Positions 39,588 through 46,396 of a DNA stretch of 64,000 bases are shown here, piece after piece. Location: the NCBI RefSeq assembly GCF_900110955.1, contig NZ_FOFR01000006.1, positions 248,001-312,000 on the forward strand, read 5' to 3'. Each line of letters opens with the position of its first letter. The stretch's first letter is position 1. The notes below the pieces were generated by a model. The model saw only the letters and a program-made list of their open reading frames with translations, was not told the DNA's origin and did not search any database. The stretch comes from Lentzea xinjiangensis. Its GTDB lineage: Bacteria; Actinomycetota; Actinomycetes; Mycobacteriales; Pseudonocardiaceae. A program made the position numbers and the translations under genes.

Positions 39588-40352
39588 TCACCACGACCCC
39601 CGCTCGCGCCGGGTGGCGAGCACCGCGCTGTAGCCGCGTTCGATCGGGCTGTCGCCGGGGTGCTCGGCCGTGCCCGCGGCGGCGAGCCGGGCGGGGGTGC
39701 CCTGGAAGACGAGTTTCCCCTCGGAAAGCAGCACCACGTCCGTGCACGCGGCGGCGACGTCTTCCACCAGGTGGGTCGAGACGACCACGCACGCGTCGGC
39801 GCCCAGCTCCACGAGCAGCTCGCGGAACCGCAGCCGTTGCGCGGGGTCGAGGCCCACGGTGGGTTCGTCCAGCAGCAGCACCTCCGGGTCGTTGACGATC
39901 GCCTGCGCGATGCCGACCCGGCGGACCATGCCGCCGGACAACGTCTTGAGCTTGTCGTCGGCGCGGTCGGCGAGCCCCACCCGGTCGACGGCGCGCTGCA
40001 CGGCGGCCGGGACATCGCGGGAGGGCATCTCCTTGAGCCACGCCACGTACGCGACGAACTCGCGGACCGTGAACCGCCGGTAGTGCCCGAACTCCTGCGG
40101 CAGGTACCCGGTGCGGCGGCGCACCTCGCGCAGGTCCGTCCCGCCCAGCAGCGACAGCGCACCGGAAGCCGGCCGCAGCACGGTGGCGAGCGCGCGGATG
40201 AGCGTCGTCTTGCCCGCGCCGTTGGGGCCGAGCAGGCCGTGCACGCCCCGGCCCAGGGTGAGGGTGACGTCGTCGACGGCCATCCGCCGCCCGGCCTTGA
40301 CGCGCAGGCCGCGCGCCTCGATCTCCCAGGCGTAGGTGGTGGGCGCGGTCAT
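39588..40352 (-). CDS. ABC transporter ATP-binding protein (copy 1)
   Basis: 254 residues; the ATG overlaps the stop of the zinc-finger membrane protein (ATGA). It has Walker A GPNGAGKT, YLPQEFG, LSGGMVRRVGIAQAIV, LLLDEPTVGLD and VSTHLVED. About 60 consecutive residues around the signature and Walker B are nearly identical to copy 2, and the DNA is almost the same there. It may form a heterodimer with copy 2, or serve a permease fused in the preceding gene product. Confidence 0.96.
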   Translation of the reverse strand: MTAPTTYAWEIEARGLRVKAGRRMAVDDVTLTLGRGVHGLLGPNGAGKTTLIRALATVLRPASGALSLLGGTDLREVRRRTGYLPQEFGHYRRFTVREFVAYVAWLKEMPSRDVPAAVQRAVDRVGLADRADDKLKTLSGGMVRRVGIAQAIVNDPEVLLLDEPTVGLDPAQRLRFRELLVELGADACVVVSTHLVEDVAAACTDVVLLSEGKLVFQGTPARLAAAGTAEHPGDSPIERGYSAVLATRRERGSW

Positions 40353-41143
40353 CGGTTCGCCTCCAGTCGCGTGAACGCCATCCTGCGCGCCGCGATCACG
40401 ACCAGCCCCGCGGCGAGCGCCCCGGCCCACACCGGCGTGGCGGCCGCGTCGAGTGCGATGGGCATCCGGCTGAACGCGAAGGTCGGCGCGACGATGGCGG
40501 CGGCCCAGGCCACGACGAGACCGATCGCGGCACGGGTGATGCCGACCAGCGCGCCGAGAGCGAGCGTGCCGACGGTGAACGCGAGGCAGGGCAGCAGCCA
40601 CCGGGCGGGCGCGACGTCGGTCAGCAGGCCGGCCACCGCCAGCCCGGGAACGACCACGGCCAGCACGGACGCCGTCCGCCGGAACAGCAACGGCAACCCC
40701 GCGCGCGGCGTGGCGGCGGTGAGCTCGTGCGCGGGGTCGAACGACCGCCCCCAGGACGCGGCGACCCCGAGCACCGGCAGCACCGGCGCGACCAGCAGCA
40801 CCAGCGGCACCTGCCCGCCCGCGGTCGTGCCCGCCTGGTCGAGCCCCACCGCCGCCGCGGTGACGAGCAGCATCATGGCGAGCCACGGCCCCGCCGCCGG
40901 AGAGACCCAGCCGTGCAGCAGCCGCCGCCACGGCCGGGCACGCGGCATCTGCGGCGTGCGCGCGACGAGCGGGGCCAGATCGGCCCACACCGCCGTGGCG
41001 AGCGGGTCGGGGGCGAGCCGGCCGCGGCAGGGGGCACAGGTTTCCAGGTGCGCCTCGACCGCCCACAGCTCGTCGGCGGCGATGTCGTCGTCGCCGCGCG
41101 CGTAGCGGCGCAGCAGGTGCTCTCCCGGGTGGTTCGCGGTCAT
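40349..41143 (-). CDS. Zinc-finger (zf-HC2-like) multi-pass membrane protein, probable anti-sigma/permease
   Basis: 264 residues. The N-terminal cytoplasmic segment has the zinc anti-sigma signature His32-x3-Cys36-x2-Cys39 (HLETCAPC). About six hydrophobic helices follow (from about residue 85), such as WLAMMLLVTAAAVGLD and VPLVLLVAPVLPVLGVAA. The fusion of an anti-sigma finger with a polytopic membrane domain suggests it both holds the ECF sigma factor and forms part of the exporter. It overlaps the genes on both sides by 4 bp. Confidence 0.85.
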   Translation of the reverse strand: MTANHPGEHLLRRYARGDDDIAADELWAVEAHLETCAPCRGRLAPDPLATAVWADLAPLVARTPQMPRARPWRRLLHGWVSPAAGPWLAMMLLVTAAAVGLDQAGTTAGGQVPLVLLVAPVLPVLGVAASWGRSFDPAHELTAATPRAGLPLLFRRTASVLAVVVPGLAVAGLLTDVAPARWLLPCLAFTVGTLALGALVGITRAAIGLVVAWAAAIVAPTFAFSRMPIALDAAATPVWAGALAAGLVVIAARRMAFTRLEANR

Positions 41144-41427
41144 GCCAGCGCCTCCTCGGTCGCGGTTCGTGCGGGGCTGACGCGGGTGCTGTGCTCGGGT
41201 GCCGCTCGTGGTCGGTGTCCGTGGTGCCGGTTGGGGGGAGCGGCTGGCGGATGTGGGGTTGTGCTGGCGCCTTTAGCGATGCGGTTCAGGCGACGGGCGT
41301 CGGTGCTGTGCGGGTGCGGCGGTTCTCCGGATCCGGTGGACGCGCCTGGCCGCGACCGCGCGGGATCAGTGCTCGGCGCGCGGCCGATGACGGCGCCGCC
41401 GGAACAGCCGAGCGGGTGCGGGGTCAT
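41140..41427 (-). CDS. Small low-complexity ORF between sigma factor and zinc-finger gene
   Basis: 95 residues. Its ATG overlaps the sigma-factor stop (ATGA) and its stop overlaps the next start (ATGA), so it fits precisely between two coupled genes. The product is rich in Pro, His, Arg and Ser, lacks any motif, and the third-position GC bias weakens in its second half. Its last residues (ARTATEEALA) resemble the sigma factor end (ARIAMREALT), which suggests an origin by tandem duplication. It could be a coupling relic and not a functional protein. Confidence 0.4.
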   Translation of the reverse strand: MTPHPLGCSGGAVIGRAPSTDPARSRPGASTGSGEPPHPHSTDARRLNRIAKGASTTPHPPAAPPNRHHGHRPRAAPEHSTRVSPARTATEEALA

Positions 41428-41993
41428 GTCAGCGCCTCCCTCATCGCGATCCGGGCTCGCCGGGCGCGGGTCTTGACCGTCCCCTCCGGCACGCCGAGCA
41501 GGAGCGAGGTCTCCCGGACCGAGAGTCCGTCGAGCACCATCGCCTGCAACACCTGCCGCAGCTCGGGCGCCAGTCTGCGCAACGCGTCCCCGACCTCGTC
41601 GCCGACCACCCCGTCCAGCACCGACTCCTCGGCGGCCGGGGTGGTGCGCGACGGCGCGGCGGCGGCCGGTGGCTGGGCGTGGTGCGCGCGGCGGCGGAAG
41701 GCGTCGATCAGGCGGCGGGCGGCGATGGTCCACAGCCAGCCGACCGCGCTGCCCCCGGCGGTGGCGCCGGCGAACGCGTCCGCCGCGCGCCACACCGCCA
41801 GGTAGGTCTCCTGCAGCACCTCGGCGACGATCTGCTCGTCCGAGCAGCGCCTGCGCAGCCGCACCGTCAGCCACGGCGAGGTGCGGCGGTACAGCTCCTC
41901 GAACGCGCCGCGGTCGCCCCGTGCGACTCGGCGCACGAGCTGTTCCTCGTCGAGGTCGGCCGGCTCACCCCGGATGGCTCTCACACTCCGCAA
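41424..41993 (-). CDS. ECF RNA polymerase sigma factor
   Basis: 189 residues from a TTG, or 186 from the GTG at 41984, which has a GGAG close upstream; the start is uncertain. Sigma2 is about 18-90 (DRGAFEELYRR, VLQETYLAVWRAADAF, WLWTIAARRLIDAFRRR). Sigma4 is about 130-185 (LRRLAPELRQVLQAMVLDGLSVRETSLLLGVPEGTVKTRARRAR, seen in pieces). It heads a seven-gene overlapping operon with a zinc-finger membrane protein and an ABC exporter, and probably controls that operon in response to an envelope signal. Confidence 0.93.
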   Translation of the reverse strand: MRSVRAIRGEPADLDEEQLVRRVARGDRGAFEELYRRTSPWLTVRLRRRCSDEQIVAEVLQETYLAVWRAADAFAGATAGGSAVGWLWTIAARRLIDAFRRRAHHAQPPAAAAPSRTTPAAEESVLDGVVGDEVGDALRRLAPELRQVLQAMVLDGLSVRETSLLLGVPEGTVKTRARRARIAMREALT

Positions 41994-42283
41994 GACGTCG
42001 GGCGCGCGGTTCAGGTTCTCGCGAAGCTGTGGTGTGCGTCACGGCGACGCGCCGAGCAGGTCGTGTGGTCAACCCGGGTGGACGGACGACCATCCACGGT
42101 CCCGTCCGTCCGAAGAGGATCCGCGGGCTCAGCCGATGATCACGTCATCCTCGCCGCCGGCCCACGTCGGCTAGAGTGTGAGCGCAGGGCCGTTGATCGG
42201 CTCGTCCACTCGCTTCGTCACCTCCGCGGTCTGCGCCCACGTCGGTTGTGGCTCCGCAGCGACCTGAGGAAGACGGGGTTCTC

Positions 42284-42763
42284 ATGGCACCGGCAACGCC
42301 CATCAGCGACGATCGGGGTCTGCCACGGGCGAAGCCCGCTCCCTCCGCCACGTCGGAGGGCGCACACCTGCTGGCCGGCGCTCTCGAGCGCTACGTGCGG
42401 AAGGTCGCCGAGGCGCTGGAGGTGCCGCGCGACGGCATCAGCTGCGAGGTGACGGACACCGCCACCGCGTACATCGCGCTCGGGGGCCGTGCGGTGGAGT
42501 ACCCGGGCCGTGACGTCATGCTCGCCTGGAGCGCGACGAGGGGCTGGACGGTGTCGATCGAGACCGATCCCGCCGAGCCGCCCATCGTCCTCGCCCGCTC
42601 GACGGGGGACGTCGTGCCCGCGCCGGAAGCGGTGGCACGTCTCGTGGCCGACTCCATGACGCACCGGGGCGTGCGGGAGTTCCCGGCGGCCGGGGTGCAG
42701 CTCATGGGGTGGTCGGACCTCGCCGAGTGCATGGAACGCCACGCACCCCAGACGGACGACTGA
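42284..42763 (+). CDS. DUF6292-family protein
   Basis: 159 residues from the ATG at 42284; GAGGAAG lies upstream at a long spacing. The core (about 30-150) has LERYVRKVAEALEVPRDGISCEVTDTATAYIALGG, split by strands, then VMLAWSATRGWTV and VPAPEAVARLVADSM. This is the pattern of the DUF6292 family found mainly in Pseudonocardiales. No enzyme motif is seen. Function unknown. The family supports the taxonomic reading of the window. Confidence 0.8.
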   Translation: MAPATPISDDRGLPRAKPAPSATSEGAHLLAGALERYVRKVAEALEVPRDGISCEVTDTATAYIALGGRAVEYPGRDVMLAWSATRGWTVSIETDPAEPPIVLARSTGDVVPAPEAVARLVADSMTHRGVREFPAAGVQLMGWSDLAECMERHAPQTDD

Positions 42764-42767
42764 TCGT

Positions 42768-42810
42768 GCCGGAGGGCGGGCCACCGCGTGGTGTCCCGCC
42801 CCCTTCCGGC
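42768..42810. terminator. Bidirectional terminator between DUF6292 and cspA genes
   Basis: An imperfect hairpin with outer arms GCCGGAgGGCGGG and CCCGCCcccTTCCGGC and inner arms CCACC/GGTG. It lies between the convergent stops at 42763 and 42812. Confidence 0.65.
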
Positions 42811-42811
42811 G

Positions 42812-43015
42812 TCAGAGAACGCGGACGCTTACGGCCTGCGGCCCCTTGGCGCCGGCGCCGACCTCGAACTCCACGGCCTGGTTGTCCGGGATGCCCTGGT
42901 GGTCGTAGTCCTGGACCTCGGAGTGGTGCACGAAGAGGTCCGGGCCGCCGCCCTCAGGGGCGATGAAGCCGAATCCCTTGGTGCCGTTGAACCACTTGAC
43001 GGTTCCCTGGGTCAT
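42812..43015 (-). CDS. cspA: CspA-family cold-shock protein
   Basis: 67 residues, the full length of the family. RNP-1 is KGFGFIAP and RNP-2 is LFVHHSEV; the N terminus is MTQGTVKWFNGT. It binds single-stranded nucleic acid and acts as an RNA chaperone. Its ATG overlaps by 4 bp the stop of a small gene upstream (ATGA), unusual for a cold-shock gene, which is normally alone behind a long leader. Confidence 0.97.
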   Translation of the reverse strand: MTQGTVKWFNGTKGFGFIAPEGGGPDLFVHHSEVQDYDHQGIPDNQAVEFEVGAGAKGPQAVSVRVL

Positions 43016-43293
43016 CGAAGAGCTCCTTCGGTCGACCGGAACACGCCGAGCGCCTCCGGGGAGGCCGGGTCCGCGGACAGGTCGTGCGGCAGGCGCGGTT
43101 CACCACTCGGCGCGAGGTCCGACAGGCCCAGCATCAGCAGCAGGTCCCGGCAGTCGTCCGCGTCGCGGGAGTGCTCCGCGACCCTGCGCGCCGCGTGGCG
43201 CTGCTGGACGGCTTCCGCCTTTCCCGCGGCGATGCGGGCTTCGGCGAAGCAGGTGGCGGCGCCCTTGGCCTTGGCCTGCGGTGTGGTCGGCAT
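43012..43293 (-). CDS. Small protein translationally coupled to cspA
   Basis: 93 residues from the second ATG of a tandem ATGATG (the first at 43296 is equally possible). The N-terminal half is Ala/Lys/Arg-rich and helical (KAKGAATCFAEARIAAGKAEAVQQRH). It then reads DADDCRDLLLMLGLSDLAP and an acidic tail. No family is recognised. Third-position GC bias supports coding. Its stop overlaps the cspA start, so the two are translated together. Confidence 0.65.
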   Translation of the reverse strand: MPTTPQAKAKGAATCFAEARIAAGKAEAVQQRHAARRVAEHSRDADDCRDLLLMLGLSDLAPSGEPRLPHDLSADPASPEALGVFRSTEGALR

Positions 43294-43906
43294 CATGCGT
43301 GCACCAGCCTTGCTGAGAGCCACGTCCCGGTGACCTCGGCCCGGCGGGGCGGCGGCGGCAGGTGGAGACCGCTCGGCGTGCCGTGGGCTGAGAAGATCCG
43401 GAGGAGCGGGGAGGAGTGAGGGCGATCCGGCGGCAAGCCGGTGCTCCAATCTCCGGCCGGAGGAGAAAGCACCGGACCGGACTGGAAGGGGGCCGTGGCG
43501 GCTGGGTGCCGGCAACTGGAACCCCAACGAGCCCGACCCTACCCCACGGAACGCGGATCCACGGGAGAAGAGGGGTTTCGCCACGGCCGCGACATGGGCG
43601 GGTGGCACGTTCGGGTGAGGCACCCGAGCGCCCAGGGCTTCGGCGCCGCGAGTGCCGTCAGCGTGCTTCGGCCGTGTGCGCCACGGGGGAGTGAGCGGCG
43701 CTGCGCCCGCGCTCGGGAACGGCGCAGGGCGAGGTGGGCCGCCATACCCGACCGGCGGCAGGGCCGAGACGCGGCGGACCGCTTCGGGCGAGAACCCGCG
43801 GTCGTCACGGCCGCCCGGTGGCCGGGAGCGGGCGTGACGTCGGACGGCTCGTGCCGCCGGGGAAACAGGCTCCACATCGGACGGACGGCCCGGTGGAACC
43901 GGGGGT
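43294..43906. other. 613-bp stretch without a supportable gene
   Basis: The stretch lies upstream of the small gene/cspA pair. Frames are open but their products are Arg/Pro/Gly-rich with no ribosome site or motif. It may hold the long structured 5' leader expected of cold-shock transcripts. No defined element is visible. Confidence 0.45.
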
Positions 43907-44056
43907 TCAGTGCTCCGAGGAGGGCCGCTGGGCCGGTACGGGTTCCTGGAAGAGGTTCGTCCAGGACGGCTGGTCGGCGTCGAGCGCGCTCGGCGTCGCG
44001 TGCGAGCTGTGCGTCTCGGGGTGGCTGAACAGCTGGTCGGGCGTGTGCAGGGTCAT
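43907..44056 (-). CDS. 49-residue peptide of unknown function
   Basis: 49 residues from the ATG preceded by GGAAAG at 7 bp. Nearly every third codon position is G or C, which supports real coding. The peptide starts MTLHTPDQLFSHPE and ends PVPAQRPSSEH. It is rich in His, Pro, Ser and Asp and lacks cysteine and any membrane segment. The leader-like N terminus recalls short precursor peptides, but no modifying enzyme is nearby. Family not recognised. Confidence 0.5.
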   Translation of the reverse strand: MTLHTPDQLFSHPETHSSHATPSALDADQPSWTNLFQEPVPAQRPSSEH

Positions 44057-44262
44057 CGGGTGCTTTCCGTTCGGGAACAGGGCAGGTGGTGTGGTGCTCG
44101 TGGTTCTGGCTTGCTTCGCGTCCTGTGCGTGGCCGTGGCTGGGCGGTGCCGAGCCGGGCGACTGCGTGGCGCGTGGGTTCGGGGGTGCTGTGCGCATCCA
44201 TCCCTGCCGCTGACGGTACACCTCATCGGGACCGCGTGCGCCGGAAAGGCCGTTTTCGCGTC

Positions 44263-44493
44263 TCAGCGGTTCGACGAGGGGAACTGCCCGTCCGCGCTGC
44301 CGAGGGCGATGAGGCCGGTGTACTGGTCCTGCCACGACCGCTCGGTGGCGAGCAGGTCGGCGAGGAGCTGGACCCACCGGGCGTCCACGGGCGGTGTCGC
44401 ACCCGAGGCCAGGTGGCGCGCTGTCTCCTCGCGGGCTTTGAGCCATTCGGACAACGTGGGTGCGAGCGCCGGGCCGCCCTGTTCATCGGTCAT
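44263..44493 (-). CDS. 76-residue hypothetical protein
   Basis: 76 residues from the ATG of MTDEQGGPALAP; an upstream in-frame start adds ten residues without a better ribosome site. The predicted helices are LSEWLKAREETARHLAS and WVQLLADLLATERSWQDQYTGLIA, with conserved-looking Trp residues. Strong third-position GC bias supports coding. No known motif. It lies 206 bp upstream of the 49-residue gene on the same strand; the link between them is unclear. Confidence 0.6.
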   Translation of the reverse strand: MTDEQGGPALAPTLSEWLKAREETARHLASGATPPVDARWVQLLADLLATERSWQDQYTGLIALGSADGQFPSSNR

Positions 44494-44600
44494 GGGGTGA
44501 CAGTACTGCGCCTTCGCGGGCACGTCCTCGCCAGCGCACCGGTCCGTCTACTGTGGACCGACGTGGCCGGGCGCCGGTGGGAGGAGGTGCGTTCGGGGTC

Positions 44601-44972
44601 CTAGTCGTTGCGGCGCAACGAGTCGACGGCTTCCGGCACGCTGCCGAACATCGGCAGCGCCTCGTCCAGGCCGCTGAGCTCCAGGGTGCGCAAGGCCGCG
44701 CGGCCGCTGGCCACGACGCCGAGCGGGACGCCTTCCCGCGCCGCGGTCCGCTGGACCTCGACCAGCATCGACAGGCCCGACGAGCCGAGGAACTCCAGCG
44801 CGAGGTCGACGACCAGCCCCCTGGGCAGTGACCGCAGTTGCGCTTCGAGCGCGGCACGCATCTGGTCGGTGTTCGCCAGGTCGACCTCGCCGGTCATCGT
44901 GACCACGACGACGCCGCCGTCGACGAGGACCTCCGTCCGCGCGAGCTCGGGGCGTTGCACGCCGTCGCCCAT
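44601..44972 (-). CDS. STAS-domain antisigma-factor antagonist (second)
   Basis: 123 residues with GGAAGGAG upstream. A single STAS domain: VVVVTMTGEVDLANTD, GLVVDLALEFLGSSGLSMLVEV and VPLGVVASGRAALRTLELSGLDE. The Ser in FLGSSG is the phosphorylation site. It stands alone, without an RsbW-like gene beside it, so its partner may be the kinase at 31421 or one outside the window. Confidence 0.92.
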   Translation of the reverse strand: MGDGVQRPELARTEVLVDGGVVVVTMTGEVDLANTDQMRAALEAQLRSLPRGLVVDLALEFLGSSGLSMLVEVQRTAAREGVPLGVVASGRAALRTLELSGLDEALPMFGSVPEAVDSLRRND

Positions 44973-45087
44973 CGTCGGCCACTCCTTCCACCCACGCTGC
45001 TGGAGGTGTTCCTCCCGGCATGATCACCGGAAGCCGGGTGAACGCTACGGCGGTTGCGCGGCAACCTCAACTCGGTCCCGCCCGCTG

Positions 45088-45591
45088 TCAGCCGGTCCGG
45101 CCGCGGCGGGCGCGCGGCTTGGCCGAGCGCGGGGGAGCGGCGCGCATGTGGTCGCGAACGCGGCCGAGGACGTCGTTGAGGGTGGTGAGGTCGCGCTGCT
45201 GGAGCGGTTCGAACAGCAGGCGCCGGACGACGTCGACGTGACCGGGCAGCACCTGCGCGACGAGGGCGCGGCCGGCGTCGGTCAGGGTGACGATGACGCT
45301 GCGTTCGTCGTCCGGGGCGGGTGACCGGGTGATGAGGCCGCGCTTCTCCAGCAGCCCGGCCTGGTACGTGATGCCGCTGCGGCTGTAGACGACGCCGTCG
45401 GCGAGGTCGGTCATGCGCAGCTTGCCGTCCTTGGCGTCGCTCAGGCGGGCGAGGATCTGGAACTGCACGTAGCTCAGGTCGCCGTCGGCACGCAGGTGTT
45501 CGTCGACGGTGTGCTGGAGCAGGCTGCTGACCTCCATCAGGGCGAAGTACGCGCCAAGCTGGTCTGCGTCCAGTGGTGTTCCGTGGCTCAC
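45088..45591 (-). CDS. MarR-family transcriptional regulator
   Basis: 167 residues with a GTG start. Winged HTH: LRMTDLADGVVYSRSGITYQAGLLEKRGLI, then the wing APDDERSVIVTLTDAGRALV. The C terminus is Lys/Arg-rich. A 6-bp inverted repeat GCTTCG/CGAAGC lies 16 bp upstream of the start. It is located 109 bp downstream of the DUF2306 gene on the same strand. Confidence 0.93.
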   Translation of the reverse strand: MSHGTPLDADQLGAYFALMEVSSLLQHTVDEHLRADGDLSYVQFQILARLSDAKDGKLRMTDLADGVVYSRSGITYQAGLLEKRGLITRSPAPDDERSVIVTLTDAGRALVAQVLPGHVDVVRRLLFEPLQQRDLTTLNDVLGRVRDHMRAAPPRSAKPRARRGRTG

Positions 45592-45606
45592 CCCCTCACT
45601 CTACTT

Positions 45607-45622
45607 GCTTCGGATTCGAAGC
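45607..45622. promoter_or_regulatory. MarR operator candidate (GCTTCG-N4-CGAAGC)
   Basis: Perfect 6-bp arms around GATT, just upstream of the marR start at 45591. TTCGAA-like half-sites are common for MarR proteins in actinomycetes. Autoregulation is inferred. Confidence 0.55.
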
Positions 45623-45700
45623 GTGCTGTGGTCGAACCCCGCCGGCTCTGGCGTCGCCTGACCGCACCGCGTCACGGCGGTCATCCTCGCGGACGGGGGC

Positions 45701-46327
45701 TCATCCGGTGCTCACGGGCGTCTGCTCCCGCCGGCTCTTCTCCCGCCGAGTTTTCTCCCTGTGGGCAGGCGGGGCGAAGACGCGCTGGACGATGAAGTAC
45801 TCGGCGACGAGCACGTTGCCGAGCAGGGACAGCCACGCGCTCACGGTGTAGACCTCCCGGTACTCCAGCCAGGTGTCCGAGTCCACCAACGCGAGGAGCG
45901 GTAGCTGGTAGAGCCTCAGCGTCACCGCGGCGAACGTGAGCGCGTAGTTGCGGATCATCCAGACCCGGTGCAGCCGCACCTCGCCCCGCCGGATCGCGCG
46001 GTAGCCCTTCGCGGCGGTGTAGAGCCACGCCACGATCAGCACGAAGAACGCGACCTGCAGCGCCAACCCGCTCTTGGTGACCGCGGACGAGTAGACGGCG
46101 GCGAGCGCGGCGACGACGACGGAGATCAGGTAGACCTGGCCCGTCACCCGGTGCAACCGGGGATGGCGCCGCCTTGACCGGGCTGCTGTCGGCGAGCGGC
46201 GCGTTGCCCGCGGCTCGCGTGGTCCGGTGAGGTCCACCGCCGGGCGAAGGAGCTGGAGCGCGGCAACTGGGGCCGAGGCGGTGGGGACCGCGGTGGCCGG
46301 GATCACGGCCACGGCCACGGTAATCAC
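45701..46327 (-). CDS. DUF2306-like membrane protein with atypical N terminus
   Basis: 208 residues from the GTG preceded by GGGAGGGTC. The DUF2306 core begins at RHPRLHRVTGQVYLISVVVAALAAVY, continues with VAFFVLIVAWLYTAAKGYRAIRRG and RLHRVWMIRNYALTFAAVTLRLY, and ends with a basic tail. In typical members two membrane helices precede the HRxxG block. Here residues 1-52 are mostly Pro/Arg/Ala with only one weak hydrophobic stretch, so the N terminus may be decayed or frameshifted. Function of the family unknown. Confidence 0.75.
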   Translation of the reverse strand: MITVAVAVIPATAVPTASAPVAALQLLRPAVDLTGPREPRATRRSPTAARSRRRHPRLHRVTGQVYLISVVVAALAAVYSSAVTKSGLALQVAFFVLIVAWLYTAAKGYRAIRRGEVRLHRVWMIRNYALTFAAVTLRLYQLPLLALVDSDTWLEYREVYTVSAWLSLLGNVLVAEYFIVQRVFAPPAHREKTRREKSRREQTPVSTG

Positions 46328-46396
46328 GACCCTCCCGTGACGGCCTGGCCATCACGGGACGGGGAGGACCGTGCGCCCGCCCGCGTCCGCGCACGC

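Noticed and set aside
43907..44056. Lanthipeptide or cyclophane precursor
   Set aside because: The peptide has no cysteine, lacks an FxSxx-type tail, and no lanthionine synthetase, radical SAM or YcaO gene is in the window.
43441..44213. Overlapping plus-strand frames upstream of the cspA pair
   Set aside because: Arg/Gly/Ser-rich translations without motif; they overlap the better-supported 49-residue gene on the other strand.
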